64,000 nucleotides of DNA from an uncultured Hungatella sp. (GCA_949879795.1 CATLBR010000005.1:1-64000), one strand, 5' to 3'; positions 43,689 through 52,612 are shown, counted from the first letter of the stretch. Notes: generated by a model from the sequence alone, not told the origin. Numbers and translations: made by a program.

Positions 43689-43730
43689 GGGACGCGGCTT
43701 TGTATCAGCCGCGTCCCGATGTCATTTTTT
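43689..43730 (+). terminator. Terminator after leuS
   Basis: GGGACGCGGCT (43689-43699) pairs with AGCCGCGTCCC (43707-43717), with T6 shortly after. It overlaps the last codons of the convergent 94-aa gene. Confidence 0.75.
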
Positions 43731-43989
43731 GCGTGAAAGCACGGAACATATTCGCCCTGTTTCTGTCTGAAGCACTCATGTGGCTCAGAAGAATGTCCGT
43801 GATAAGATTTGTCTCCTGGTTGGAGAAGGTAATGTTTTTTCTGCTGGCCTCGGCGGACATGGCGATGAAACCGGCCAGCACCTGATCCTTGGGAGTGCCG
43901 TTTAGCTGTTCCGCAAAGTCTGCCAGGAATTTGATCTTCTCGGGATTCATGGATTGCAGCCTTGGATCCTGTTTCCAGCTGTCATTCAT
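43705..43989 (-). CDS. Hypothetical protein, 94 aa
   Basis: A small soluble, helical protein (begins NDSWKQDPRLQ; QNPxK-like MNPEKIKFLADFAEQL). No catalytic motif. A GGAGATGACAATC-type site precedes the ATG on the minus strand. It follows the 213-aa hypothetical gene by 40 bases and is probably co-transcribed with it. I recognise the type from Lachnospiraceae genomes but not a function. Confidence 0.65.
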   Translation of the reverse strand: MNDSWKQDPRLQSMNPEKIKFLADFAEQLNGTPKDQVLAGFIAMSAEASRKNITFSNQETNLITDILLSHMSASDRNRANMFRAFTQKMTSGRG

Positions 43990-44029
43990 AGATTGTCATC
44001 TCCTTTCTGCAGCGGACTTTATCCGGATT

Positions 44030-44671
44030 TCAGGACAGCTGCTGCAGGGTCTGCATGAGAAATTTCGCCTGCTCAAATCTGGCCTGCTGGTCCGGGGGGA
44101 GAAATCCCTTCAGCTGCTGGAGGGCTGAGGGTATGGAGCCGGACTGGGGCGGGCTGTAGGGTTCGCTGTCCGAAAGAACGGTATCTCCGTTTCCCTCCTC
44201 AGACGGTATGGTCCCGTTGGAGACGGTTCCTGCGGGGAGGTTGTCAGAGGGGATGGCTCCGTTGGAGACGGTTCCCGTGGTGAAACCGTCGGAGCGGAAA
44301 CCACCGCTGAAGGGAACCTGAGAGGTCATGACTTCCGGGTACTGATTTCCCGTATGTACCCCCTGTATAAAATTGCAGATCCGCTGGATAAAATCCTGTT
44401 CCTGGGGATCGCCGTAGGGCTGCATGGCTTTTATCATGTCCAGGGGCGAACTTTTCTGTTCCTCGGGCAGGACAGAAATTCCCATGGCGGCGACGGGCTC
44501 CTCCTGAAACAGGGCCATAGTGTTCCTCAGTTCCCAGAATTTCACCAGAAACGACAGGATCCGCTGATGAGACACGCTGACGTAGGGGAGAGCTGCCTTG
44601 ACCATCTGCAGATGGCGGTCTCCGGTGAGATAATCAAAATCAGTGAGCTTCATGGTATGTTCATCGGTCAT
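44030..44671 (-). CDS. Hypothetical protein, 213 aa
   Basis: The N-terminal 110 residues are helical (MKLTDFDYLTGDRHLQMVKAA). A Gly/Ser/Thr/Pro-rich low-complexity middle has a near-repeat (GTVSNGAIPSDN / GTVSNGTIPSEE, about 143-165). A short helical end holds PPDQQARFEQAKFLMQTLQ. No membrane helix or known domain. The ATG at 44671 is chosen over an upstream TTG at 44704. Together with the 94-aa gene it forms a two-gene unit; function unknown. Confidence 0.6.
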   Translation of the reverse strand: MTDEHTMKLTDFDYLTGDRHLQMVKAALPYVSVSHQRILSFLVKFWELRNTMALFQEEPVAAMGISVLPEEQKSSPLDMIKAMQPYGDPQEQDFIQRICNFIQGVHTGNQYPEVMTSQVPFSGGFRSDGFTTGTVSNGAIPSDNLPAGTVSNGTIPSEEGNGDTVLSDSEPYSPPQSGSIPSALQQLKGFLPPDQQARFEQAKFLMQTLQQLS

Positions 44672-44829
44672 AATTTGCGGCTTTCCAGATGTCTTTGCTG
44701 ACAATATATGAGGCGCTTATGGAAAATATTCCGCATATGATAAAGTGTAGACAGAGCATTTTCGGAAATTCGTCTGCGTCTGTCTTCGCAGCTGATTTTC
44801 CGCCGATGCCTGAGAACAGGAGGAAAATT

Positions 44830-45009
44830 ATGTCTGAACGTTTAATCATAGATGGAAATGCAGTTTACGAGATCGATGAGGAGTGCCTGAAAAAACAGGA
44901 GGCCAGAAAACAGGCTGGAAGGCTCAGGAGGGTTATGAGGGAGAGGGCAAACTGCCAGGAGAGAGATGAGAGAGTGGGGAAGAAACAGCAGGACGGAGAG
45001 CAGGGGTAG
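44830..45009 (+). CDS. Small conserved hypothetical protein, 59 aa
   Basis: It begins SERLIIDGNAVYEIDEEC and is followed by a strongly basic, Arg/Lys/Gln-rich tail. AGGAGG at 44818-44823 lies 6 bases before the ATG, which decides the start; longer in-frame starts lack a site. The N-terminal motif is widespread in Lachnospiraceae by my recollection, with no assigned function. Divergent from the 213-aa hypothetical. Confidence 0.6.
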   Translation: MSERLIIDGNAVYEIDEECLKKQEARKQAGRLRRVMRERANCQERDERVGKKQQDGEQG

Positions 45010-45174
45010 AAGGGAAAGGGTTCTGCTTGTGGAAAACGGCAAGGCCGGGGGCGGTCGTCTGCCCCTGGCAAAGGCCAATGACAGAGATATTAGGAGAAAG
45101 AGGGGAGTGGCCGAGATGAAAGTCAGGGACAAAGAAAAAGACAGCGGGGAGACAGGGAAGCCAGGGCGATAAGA
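45010..45174 (+). other. Purine-rich stretch without convincing gene
   Basis: Gly/Arg/Lys-rich open frames run through this region because it is purine-rich, but none has a ribosome binding site. Nothing further seen. Confidence 0.4.
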
Positions 45175-45195
45175 AAAGCCGCCAATGGCGGCTTT
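45175..45195. terminator. Bidirectional terminator
   Basis: AAAGCCGCC (45175-45183) pairs with GGCGGCTTT (45187-45195). It lies between the 59-aa gene and the convergent Cys-rich gene. Confidence 0.75.
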
Positions 45196-45225
45196 CCGGT
45201 TATGCCCATGGGGCAGACCGCGGAA

Positions 45226-45486
45226 TTAGCAGCAGAAGCAGCTGTTATTTCCGCCACAGCAGCAGCACAGGAGAATCAGGATCCAGATAAAGTCACAGCC
45301 AAAGCCGATCCCGCAGGAATTGCCGCAGTTGTTGCCGCCGCATCCACATCCGCAGCCGAATCCGAATCCGCCGCTGCCGCCGCAGCAGCACAGGAGAATC
45401 AGAATCCAAAGGATATTGCCGCCTCCGTTGCCGCCTGACGTGCACTCACATCCACAACCACAGTTTGTTGCTGCCAAATCACTCAT
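45226..45486 (-). CDS. High-cysteine 'chorion class'-type small protein
   Basis: 86 aa, almost entirely Cys, Gly, Asn and hydrophobic residues. Two copies of a WILILLCCCGG segment (about 27-37 and 68-79) flank a Gly/Cys-rich centre, so the protein is an internal duplication. GGAGG precedes the ATG on the minus strand. Similar proteins are annotated in Lachnospiraceae as chorion class high-cysteine proteins. Function unknown; surface, metal-binding or spore-related roles are conceivable. Confidence 0.7.
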   Translation of the reverse strand: MSDLAATNCGCGCECTSGGNGGGNILWILILLCCCGGSGGFGFGCGCGCGGNNCGNSCGIGFGCDFIWILILLCCCCGGNNSCFCC

Positions 45487-45715
45487 ATTTTTTCCTCCAG
45501 GAATTTTCTTTACAGTCTATCTTATGAGGGGCAGCTTGGCAGTGTTTCACAAAAAACGTAGATTTTACAAAAATATTGAGAGACATCCATGCCGCTGTCA
45601 GAAAGAGTTTGATCCCCGCTGCCCCAGTTTGCCGGCGGTTGCGGCAGATGATTAATTGTGATATAGTGGTCAATACTTAGAGTAATAAGGTTTGCAGCCA
45701 GGAGGACCAATCACT

Positions 45716-46897
45716 ATGGAAAATATGAAAAAATTACATGTATTGTATGAGAAGAACCCGGAGCTGGCAGAGTTTGACGGGACGGTGACAGCCTGCGAGC
45801 GGGGAAAGAACAACCTGTATCACGTCACGCTGGACCGGACGGCCTTCTATCCGGAAGGCGGCGGCCAGCCCTTTGACACGGGAACCCTGGGTCAGGCCAA
45901 GGTGGTGGAGGTTCACGAAAAGGACGGAAAGATACTCCACTATACAGACAGGGAGCTGGCGGTGGGGAGTCGGGTTCACGGAGTCATAGACTGGGAGCGT
46001 AGGCAGTCTCACATGCAGCACCACAGCGGGGAGCATATCTTTTCAGGGCTGGTCCACAGCCGCTTTGGGTACGACAATGTGGGGTTTCACATGGGGCAGG
46101 ATGCGGTGACCATCGACTTTAACGGGATGCTGACCATGGATCAGGCCAGGGAGCTGGAGGCGGAGGCCAACCGTCTGGTGTGGGCCGACGTGCCTGTGGA
46201 GGCATGGTATCCTTCGCAGGAAGAATTACATAGTCTGGATTATCGGAGCAAGAAAGAGATAGAAGGGGCGGTGCGTATCGTGCGGATCCCCGGGGGAGAT
46301 ACCTGTGCGTGCTGCGGCACCCATGTGGGCCGCACGGGCCAGATCGGAATGATCAAGATAGTAGGGCTTAAGAAGTACAAGGGCGGTGTCCGCCTGGAGA
46401 TGCTGTGCGGCGCCAGGGCCCTTGAAGATTATGAAAAAAAACAGGAGCAGGTGCTGAGGATTTCCAATCTGCTGTCCGCCAAGCAGGGACAGGTTTCCCA
46501 GGCGGTGGAGAAACTGGCGGAAGAGGCGGCGGCACTTAAAAGACAGACGGCAGAGCTGTACCAGCAGATTTTCAGGCTCCGATGCGGGCAGCTTCCCTCC
46601 GGGGACGCACCGCTTCTGGTGTTCGAGGAGGACATGCCTCCGGTGCAGCTGCGGCTGCTTGTCTCCTTGCTGTGCCAGGAGGGAAAGGGAGACCTGGTGC
46701 TGGCATGTTCAGGGCAGGAGGGGAGTTATCACTATGTGCTGGGAAGCAGGGAGGAGAAGGTGGACGGCTTTACAAGGAAACTTAATGAGCTTCTCCGGGG
46801 AAAAGGCAGCGGAAAAGGCCTGATGTCCCAGGGGATGTTTGCGGCTTCCAGAGAGGAGATAGAACAGGTCTGGAATGAGGGAGTATGGAAGGGGTGA
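45716..46897 (+). CDS. Alanyl-tRNA editing protein (AlaX-type, long form)
   Basis: A 393-aa trans-editing enzyme that deacylates mischarged tRNA-Ala (Ser- or Gly-tRNA-Ala). The editing-site motif HMQHHSGEHIFSG provides HxxxH, and CACCGTHVGRTGQ supplies the zinc-binding Cys/His. RTAFYPEGGGQPFDTG is the AlaRS-like second-domain motif. Residues about 240-390 are a DHHA1-like end with a coiled coil. The ATG at 45716 is 10 bases from AGGAGG. Confidence 0.93.
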   Translation: MENMKKLHVLYEKNPELAEFDGTVTACERGKNNLYHVTLDRTAFYPEGGGQPFDTGTLGQAKVVEVHEKDGKILHYTDRELAVGSRVHGVIDWERRQSHMQHHSGEHIFSGLVHSRFGYDNVGFHMGQDAVTIDFNGMLTMDQARELEAEANRLVWADVPVEAWYPSQEELHSLDYRSKKEIEGAVRIVRIPGGDTCACCGTHVGRTGQIGMIKIVGLKKYKGGVRLEMLCGARALEDYEKKQEQVLRISNLLSAKQGQVSQAVEKLAEEAAALKRQTAELYQQIFRLRCGQLPSGDAPLLVFEEDMPPVQLRLLVSLLCQEGKGDLVLACSGQEGSYHYVLGSREEKVDGFTRKLNELLRGKGSGKGLMSQGMFAASREEIEQVWNEGVWKG

Positions 46898-46904
46898 GAC
46901 GGAA

Positions 46905-48092
46905 GTGGAATTGAATAAGGACAATATAAAGAAAATCAGAAGCCTTATTGTATTTGCGGTTGTTGTGGTAGTTTTAGGAATTAATTATCAGAAGGTTCTG
47001 ATTTTGATGGGGGACTGTATTTCCATGATCTCCCCCTTTCTCCTGGGAGGAGCCATCGCCTTTGTCTTAAACGTGCCCATGCGTGCCATAGAAACCTGTA
47101 CTCCTTTAAAAAGGATGAAGAAATTCAGGCGGCCGGCGTGTCTCGTGCTGTCTGTCTCGGCGGTGGCAGGGGTTCTGCTGCTGGTGATCTTCGTGGTGGG
47201 GCCGGAGCTGGTGAATACCCTCATAGGCCTGCAGAAGAGCATCCCTGCATTTTTCGAGAGGATTCAGGCCCAGGCGGAGGATATATTTGCCAAAAATCCG
47301 GGAATCGTCATGTATATAGAACAAATCCAGGTGGACTGGGAGAAGGTCGGAAAAGATATTGTGGGTTTTCTCTCCAGCGGCGCTGGGTCTATGGTGGCCT
47401 CGACCGTGAGCGCGGCCATGTCCATCATCAGCGGCGTCACCAATTTCTGCATCGGGTTTGTGTTTGCCGTCTATGTGCTTTTGCAGAAAGAGACTCTGTC
47501 AAGACAGGCAAAAAAACTTCTCTGCGCCTATCTGCCGGAGCGTCTGTGCCAGCGGGTGATAAAGGTGGCTGTCCTTACGGAGAAGACATTCTCCAATTTC
47601 CTGGCGGGTCAGTGTGTGGAGGCGGTAATTTTGGGAACCATGTTTTTTGTCACACTCACGGTTATGAAGCTGCCTTACGCGCTGCTGATCGGGGTTCTCA
47701 TCGCGTTTACGGCGCTGATCCCCATCTTCGGGGCGTTTGTAGGATGCGCGGTGGGGGCATTCCTGATTTTCATGGTAAGTCCGGTGCAGGCCCTGGTCTT
47801 CATGGTGGTGTTTCAGATTCTCCAGCAGATAGAGGGAAATCTGATCTACCCCCATGTGGTAGGCGGTTCTGTGGGTCTTCCTTCTATCTGGGTACTGGTG
47901 GCGGTGACCGTGGGCGGCAGCGCCATGGGAGTCCTGGGGATGCTGGTGTTTATTCCCCTGTGCTCTGTGCTGTATGCCCTCCTGAGAGAGGCTGTGGGGA
48001 TAAGGCTGGCAGGCAAAACGGCAGCTCCTGCTCCGGAGAACCCAAAGGGTGAGAGAAAAAACGGAGAGAGGAAAGTGAGAAGAGGAAAATGA
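46905..48092 (+). CDS. AI-2E (YdiK/PerM) family transporter
   Basis: A 395-aa membrane protein with about eight helices. Family hallmarks are LIGVLIAFTALIPIFGAFVG and a Gly-rich end (GSVGLPSIWVLVAVTVGG). Some relatives export AI-2 or sodium; the specific substrate is unknown. The start is uncertain: GTG 46905 follows AAGGGG with good spacing, while ATG 46875 overlaps alaX and lacks a site. Basic C-terminal tail (KGERKNGERKVRRGK). Overlaps the P1 peptidase start by ATGA. Confidence 0.88.
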   Translation: MELNKDNIKKIRSLIVFAVVVVVLGINYQKVLILMGDCISMISPFLLGGAIAFVLNVPMRAIETCTPLKRMKKFRRPACLVLSVSAVAGVLLLVIFVVGPELVNTLIGLQKSIPAFFERIQAQAEDIFAKNPGIVMYIEQIQVDWEKVGKDIVGFLSSGAGSMVASTVSAAMSIISGVTNFCIGFVFAVYVLLQKETLSRQAKKLLCAYLPERLCQRVIKVAVLTEKTFSNFLAGQCVEAVILGTMFFVTLTVMKLPYALLIGVLIAFTALIPIFGAFVGCAVGAFLIFMVSPVQALVFMVVFQILQQIEGNLIYPHVVGGSVGLPSIWVLVAVTVGGSAMGVLGMLVFIPLCSVLYALLREAVGIRLAGKTAAPAPENPKGERKNGERKVRRGK

Positions 48093-49132
48093 AAAAGAGG
48101 CTGAGGGATTACGGCATTATAATCGGAAAGGGGACTCCCGGTCCCCGCAACAAGATCACGGACGTAGACGGGGTGACCGTGGGACACTGCACCGTGGACA
48201 CGGAGAGGAGCAAGACGGGGGTCACGGTGGTCATGCCCTGCCAGGATAATCCGTTTACGAGAAAACTGACGGCGGCAGTGTGTGTACAGAACGGTTACGG
48301 GAAGAGCCAGGGGCTTGTACAGATAGAAGAACTGGGTACTCTGGAGACGCCTATTGCCCTGACCAATACATTGAATGTGGGAATTGTACACGATTCTTTG
48401 GTGGAATATATGCTGAAAGTGGGAGAAAAAGATCATATTTCCATCACTTCTGTCAATCCTGTGGTGGGAGAGTGTAATGACAGCGTGCTCAATGATATCA
48501 CCCTCAGGGCTGTGGGCAGGGCGGAGGTGACGGCGGCTGTAGACAGCGCTGCCGAAGATTTTGAGGAGGGAGATGTGGGAGCCGGGAAGGGCACTGTCTG
48601 TTTCGGACTGAAAGGCGGGATCGGTTCGGCTTCCCGCGTGGTCTCTCTGGGCGGGAGGAATTACACTGTGGGTGCCCTGGTACAGTCCAATTTCGGCAGC
48701 ACGGAAAATCTGGTCATCGACCATATACCCGTGGGACGGCAGCTGACAGGCATAGAGCCGGCGGTGACGGACAGGGGCTCCATCATGATGATTCTGGCCA
48801 CCGACCTTCCTGTGACGGACCGCCAGCTGAAGAGGATGTGCAGGCGGGCTCCCGTGGGGCTTGCCAGGTGCGGCTCCTTTTTGGGCCACGGGAGCGGGGA
48901 TATCGTCATTGGCTTCACCACGGCCAACCGGGTGGAGACGGGAAAAGAGCCGCCGGTCTATTCCGTGGAGGTGCTGAAAGAAGAACTGCTGGATCTGGTA
49001 TTTCCCATGGTGGCGGAGTCGGTGGAGGAGGCGGTGCTGAATTCCCTGGCAGCGGCATCTACGGTGACGGGATATGACGGCACCAGGAAATACAGCCTGA
49101 CAGATGTGTATCTGAGCAAGCACTGGGGCTGA
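48089..49132 (+). CDS. P1 family peptidase (DmpA/aminopeptidase-like)
   Basis: A 347-aa Ntn-type hydrolase of the DmpA/BapA family, normally self-cleaved into two chains. ITDVDGVTVGHCT is the typical N-terminal motif. ALTNTLNVGIV, CFGLKGGIGSASR (171-183) and GALVQSNFGS (195-204) are the other conserved blocks; I cannot decide by eye which Ser is the processing nucleophile. Likely substrate: N-terminal D- or beta-amino acids of peptides. Coupled by ATGA to the AI-2E family gene, suggesting linked peptide handling. Confidence 0.88.
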   Translation: MKKRLRDYGIIIGKGTPGPRNKITDVDGVTVGHCTVDTERSKTGVTVVMPCQDNPFTRKLTAAVCVQNGYGKSQGLVQIEELGTLETPIALTNTLNVGIVHDSLVEYMLKVGEKDHISITSVNPVVGECNDSVLNDITLRAVGRAEVTAAVDSAAEDFEEGDVGAGKGTVCFGLKGGIGSASRVVSLGGRNYTVGALVQSNFGSTENLVIDHIPVGRQLTGIEPAVTDRGSIMMILATDLPVTDRQLKRMCRRAPVGLARCGSFLGHGSGDIVIGFTTANRVETGKEPPVYSVEVLKEELLDLVFPMVAESVEEAVLNSLAAASTVTGYDGTRKYSLTDVYLSKHWG

Positions 49133-49180
49133 CAGGGAAAGACCCGGAGACAGCCTGGAAACAGGCGTTGAAAATTTAGG

Positions 49181-49438
49181 TTACAGATCAAAATCTACAT
49201 GAAATACCTTTTCGGGCGTGTGGAGGTCTATGGAGGACAGATTGAACTGATCCTCAAAGACCTCCACTTTGTATTCAAAAAAGATGTGGTCGTCCTGTTT
49301 GGACATGAGCACATAGACGCCTTCCTCTTTGTCCTCGATCTGGTCGCAGATGTCGTTGTAGATATCCTCCCCGTCTGCGGGCCCCTGGTATCCGGACTGT
49401 CGGATTCGATCCTCAATGGCGCGGTAAAGTTCATCCAT
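49181..49438 (-). CDS. Hypothetical acidic protein, 85 aa
   Basis: A small, strongly acidic cytoplasmic protein (GPADGEDIYNDICDQIEDKEEG; FHVDFDL end). GGAGG lies just before the ATG and overlaps the end of the PHP gene by 8 bases, so it is translationally coupled to it. No family recognised with confidence. Confidence 0.65.
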   Translation of the reverse strand: MDELYRAIEDRIRQSGYQGPADGEDIYNDICDQIEDKEEGVYVLMSKQDDHIFFEYKVEVFEDQFNLSSIDLHTPEKVFHVDFDL

Positions 49439-50276
49439 AATAATCCTCCTTGATATCTTTTAGAAGGGCGTAGGAAACCCGAAGGCCTCCTCTGCCCCGT
49501 CCAAGCTCCACGTCCGGTTTGTTGGAACCGTGAAAATCCGAGCCTCCGGAGGGCAGAAGCCCCAGTTCTTTAGTGATCACCTGAAGTTTGGCACTCTGTC
49601 CCTGATGGTGGGAGGAGTGGTACACTTCCAGGCCCCGAAGCCCCAGCTCCTTCAAATGGAGAGCCAGCTCTCTGATCTCCCGGTATCCCATATGGTACTG
49701 CATGGGGTGGGCCAGACAGGGCCAGGCACGGCAGGCTCTCAGAAGCTCCATCACCTGTTCCGCGGTGACTCTCTTGGGGCGGGTGCAGTAACGTCCCCCG
49801 TATTGGAGATATTTTTCAAATGCCTGGCTGGGGGAGGAGACATAACCTTTCTCGGTGAGAACTCTGGCAAAATGGGCTCTGGTGATCACCGTGTCCGGGT
49901 CACCGTGCCTCAGATCGTCCCAGGAGATGTCAAAGCCGTCTTCCTGAAAACGGGCCATCATGTCCTGGTTGCGGGTATCCCTCACCTGGCAGAACCGGGC
50001 CAGCCCGTCTCTCAGAATTTGTGAGGTCTCGTCCGCGAAGAATCCCAGGATGTGGATTTCGGTCTCCCGGTAGATACAGGAGAGTTCCATGCCGGGGATC
50101 AGCTCCAGGCCCAGAGCCGCCGCGGCTGCCTTCGCCCTGGGGATTCCGTCTACGGTGTCGTGGTCTGTGAGGGCTATGGCTTTCAGATTCTTTGACACGG
50201 CCAGGGCTATGAGCTCCTCCGGGGACAGGGTGCCGTCGGAGGCAGAAGAGTGGGTGTGAAGATCAACAAAATTCAT
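49431..50276 (-). CDS. PHP domain phosphoesterase (TrpH/YciV-like)
   Basis: A 281-aa metal-dependent phosphoesterase. The PHP motifs are VDLHTHSSASDGTLSPEEL at the start, ALTDHDTVDGI (about 36-46), GMELSC and GGSDFHG near 258. Relatives hydrolyse 3',5'-nucleoside bisphosphates or 5'-ends of short RNAs. GGGAG lies before the ATG. It diverges from the VanW gene. Confidence 0.92.
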   Translation of the reverse strand: MNFVDLHTHSSASDGTLSPEELIALAVSKNLKAIALTDHDTVDGIPRAKAAAAALGLELIPGMELSCIYRETEIHILGFFADETSQILRDGLARFCQVRDTRNQDMMARFQEDGFDISWDDLRHGDPDTVITRAHFARVLTEKGYVSSPSQAFEKYLQYGGRYCTRPKRVTAEQVMELLRACRAWPCLAHPMQYHMGYREIRELALHLKELGLRGLEVYHSSHHQGQSAKLQVITKELGLLPSGGSDFHGSNKPDVELGRGRGGLRVSYALLKDIKEDYYG

Positions 50277-50303
50277 AAAATTTCTCCCTTTTGCAATGGT
50301 TTG

Positions 50304-50333
50304 GTAACATCAGTGTAACATGTTTTGTAACAT
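50304..50333. promoter_or_regulatory. Triple GTAACAT direct repeat
   Basis: GTAACAT at 50304-50310, 50315-50321 and 50327-50333, 11 and 12 bases apart, in the divergent PHP/VanW intergenic region. Helical-turn-spaced repeats resemble PhoP/OmpR-family binding sites. A -10 box TATACT (50377-50382) and a TACCAT-N12-ATGGTA dyad (50355-50378) lie downstream towards VanW. Confidence 0.5.
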
Positions 50334-50458
50334 AAGTAAAATAGAAAAAAAGGCTACCATTTTCCACAAAGTATGGTATACTACTTGGTGTAAGTCCACA
50401 CCATCATGATTTTTCCGGTTATGATTTGTGGATCAAAATATTTGAAACGGGTGAAAGA

Positions 50459-52459
50459 ATGAATACGGATAATCATTATAATAATAGAGCGTCCTCAGGG
50501 CGCAGTGAGTATGGGACAAGACAGACAGGTTCCAGGCAGGGGACAGGCGTATCCAGAGGCTCTTCGAGGACATCGTCGGGAACGTCTTCCAGGGGCGCCT
50601 CGTCAGGCGGTACTCACAGAAGCGGGGGGACAGGCAGCTCATCCAGAGGTGCGTCTTCCAGAACCGGGTCCTCCAGGAGGGCGGGCACTTCCAGAAGTGT
50701 GTCTTCCAGAGGCTCTTCGTCTTCCAGGCCTCCCGGTTCCAGACAGGGGTATTCCGGCCACTCTTCCGGCACAAGGCGGGGAGGCAGAAGGAGAAGACGG
50801 CCTTCCATGAATTATGGGGTGATCGCCATAGCAGGTGTTGTCCTGATCCTGGCCATAAGCGCAGGGGTGTACGGCATGAAGCACAGCAAAAAGACCGATA
50901 CGGACCCTAAGGATACAAGTATGGAAATCGCCATGACCACCACGGAGCCTGAGACAGAGCTGGAGAAAGAGGTTACGGTAGACGGTATTCAGATCACGGG
51001 GATGTCCAGAGATGAGGCCAGGGCCCAGATCCTGAAAAACTATACATGGGGTATGAAGGTGGTTTACGGGGATGAGGTCTATGAGGTGTCCAACCTGATG
51101 GAGGAAAAGCTCAATGGCCTTCTGGACGAGATCTACAGAGGGGAGCCCAAGGAGCACTACACCCTGGATACCTCCGGGCTGGAGGAGGCGGTTGCGGCCC
51201 AGGCGGCGGCAGCGGCGGCCAAGTGGGATAAGGCGGCCAAAAACGGGTCTATATCCGGCTACGATTCCGCTACGGATACCTTCGTGTTCGAGGGGGAGGC
51301 GGTGGGCCTTGCCATCGACAGGGAGAAGCTGGCTGCAGATATTCAGAACGCTTTGAATTCCAAGAAGTTTGACGCTCAGATCACTGCCTCAGGCAGCGAG
51401 GTGCAGCCCGAGGTGACCATAGCCACGGCAAAAGAGAAATATAAGACCATCGGTACATTTACTACCAACACCACGGCCAACAGCAAGCGGAACACCAACG
51501 TGCGCCTGGCCGCCGAGGCGCTCAACGGCACCATCGTTCAGCCGGGTCAGGAGCTTTCTTTCAACGAGACTGTGGGAGAGAGAACCGTGGAGAAGGGATA
51601 CCAGGGAGCTGCCGCCTACAACAACGGTGAGGTGGTGGAGGAGATCGGCGGAGGTGTGTGTCAGGTGAGTACCACCCTGTACAACGCGGTGCTGAAGGCA
51701 GGCCTTAAGATATCGTTCCGCCGTTCCCACACCTTTGAGCCTTCCTACGTGAGGCCCGGCCAGGATGCCACCGTAAGCTGGGGTGGGCCGGATTTTAAGT
51801 TCATCAACAACTCCAACACGGCTATCGGCATCAGGGCTGCCTACTCCAACCAGACGGTGACCGTGTCGGTGTACGGGATACCGGTTCTGGAAGAGGGGAT
51901 CACCTACTCTCTGGAGTCCACCAAGATCGCGGATGTGGATCCGCCCGCACCAGTCTACGAGGAAGATCAGACCCTTCAGCTGGATCAGGAAGTGGTCAAG
52001 TCAGCGGGATCCAGCGGAAGCCGCTGGGAGACAAGGCTGATCATAAAGAAAGACGGGGAGGAGATCAGCAGAGAGGTGGACCATACAGCCAATTATAAAG
52101 GCCATGCGCCTGTGATAAAGAGAAACACTTCCGGCGTGGTGGTGACCACCGAGGGAAGCGAGTCTTCGTCGGAGTCCTCGGCACAGGAGACGTCAGAGGC
52201 GGAGTCGTCGCCGGTGGAGACATCGCCGTCAGAGACCGCTACCCAGTCTTCGGGCCAGAATCAGGGCCCGGGAACAGGCGGTCCGGGACAGCAGCCTTCC
52301 GTGGAGCCTTCCACAGCGCCTGTAGTCCCCGACAGACCTCAGGAGCCGGGGGATTCCGGTCTGGGAGAAGGCCCGGCCGGCCAGACGCCCCAGGACCCGG
52401 CAGTTCCCTCACAGCCCCAAGGCCCGGGGGGCATCATTGTAGAACCCAAACCGGAGTAG
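50459..52459 (+). CDS. VanW family protein with Ser/Gly-rich N-terminus
   Basis: A 666-aa membrane-anchored protein. Residues about 1-120 are Ser/Gly/Arg-rich and low complexity. One transmembrane helix (VIAIAGVVLILAISAGVYG) follows at about 122-140, then an extracellular region. The VanW domain spans about 330-460 (PGQELSFNETVGERT, GGGVCQVSTTLYNA, SHTFEPSYVRPG). A G5-like segment and a Ser/Thr/Pro-rich tail end it. VanW proteins occur with glycopeptide resistance in some species, but no vanHAX genes are here; a wall-related role is inference. The ATG at 50459 follows GGGTGAAAG. Confidence 0.88.
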   Translation: MNTDNHYNNRASSGRSEYGTRQTGSRQGTGVSRGSSRTSSGTSSRGASSGGTHRSGGTGSSSRGASSRTGSSRRAGTSRSVSSRGSSSSRPPGSRQGYSGHSSGTRRGGRRRRRPSMNYGVIAIAGVVLILAISAGVYGMKHSKKTDTDPKDTSMEIAMTTTEPETELEKEVTVDGIQITGMSRDEARAQILKNYTWGMKVVYGDEVYEVSNLMEEKLNGLLDEIYRGEPKEHYTLDTSGLEEAVAAQAAAAAAKWDKAAKNGSISGYDSATDTFVFEGEAVGLAIDREKLAADIQNALNSKKFDAQITASGSEVQPEVTIATAKEKYKTIGTFTTNTTANSKRNTNVRLAAEALNGTIVQPGQELSFNETVGERTVEKGYQGAAAYNNGEVVEEIGGGVCQVSTTLYNAVLKAGLKISFRRSHTFEPSYVRPGQDATVSWGGPDFKFINNSNTAIGIRAAYSNQTVTVSVYGIPVLEEGITYSLESTKIADVDPPAPVYEEDQTLQLDQEVVKSAGSSGSRWETRLIIKKDGEEISREVDHTANYKGHAPVIKRNTSGVVVTTEGSESSSESSAQETSEAESSPVETSPSETATQSSGQNQGPGTGGPGQQPSVEPSTAPVVPDRPQEPGDSGLGEGPAGQTPQDPAVPSQPQGPGGIIVEPKPE

Positions 52460-52485
52460 AGCGCTCCAGCCCAGAGTCGGGGAAT

Positions 52486-52541
52486 CGGCATGGAATTTGG
52501 CATCAAGATCGCTTGGAAGCCAGATTCCATGCCGGTTTTTA
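52486..52541 (+). terminator. Terminator after VanW gene
   Basis: CGGCATGGAAT (52486-52496) pairs with ATTCCATGCCG (52524-52534), followed by GTTTTTAT. Confidence 0.88.
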
Positions 52542-52612
52542 TATTGGATGCCCCTCGCTTTCCCCTCAGATGATTGTTCATAAAATAGTACGCTAAATCC
52601 GCATATTTTAGC

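Noticed and set aside
44966-45172. 68-aa Arg/Lys/Glu-rich open frame
   Set aside because: No ribosome site; composition follows from a purine-rich stretch, and it overlaps the end of the supported 59-aa gene.
47846-49123. 425-aa antisense open frame across the AI-2E and P1 peptidase genes
   Set aside because: Covers two clearly coding genes on the other strand, has no ribosome site, and is His/Arg/Pro-rich as expected of a shadow frame.
50459-52459. Vancomycin-resistance gene cluster, because of VanW and the VanZ protein at 30908
   Set aside because: No vanH, vanA-type ligase, vanX, vanR or vanS is present, and the two genes are 20 kb apart; both families are common in Clostridia without resistance.
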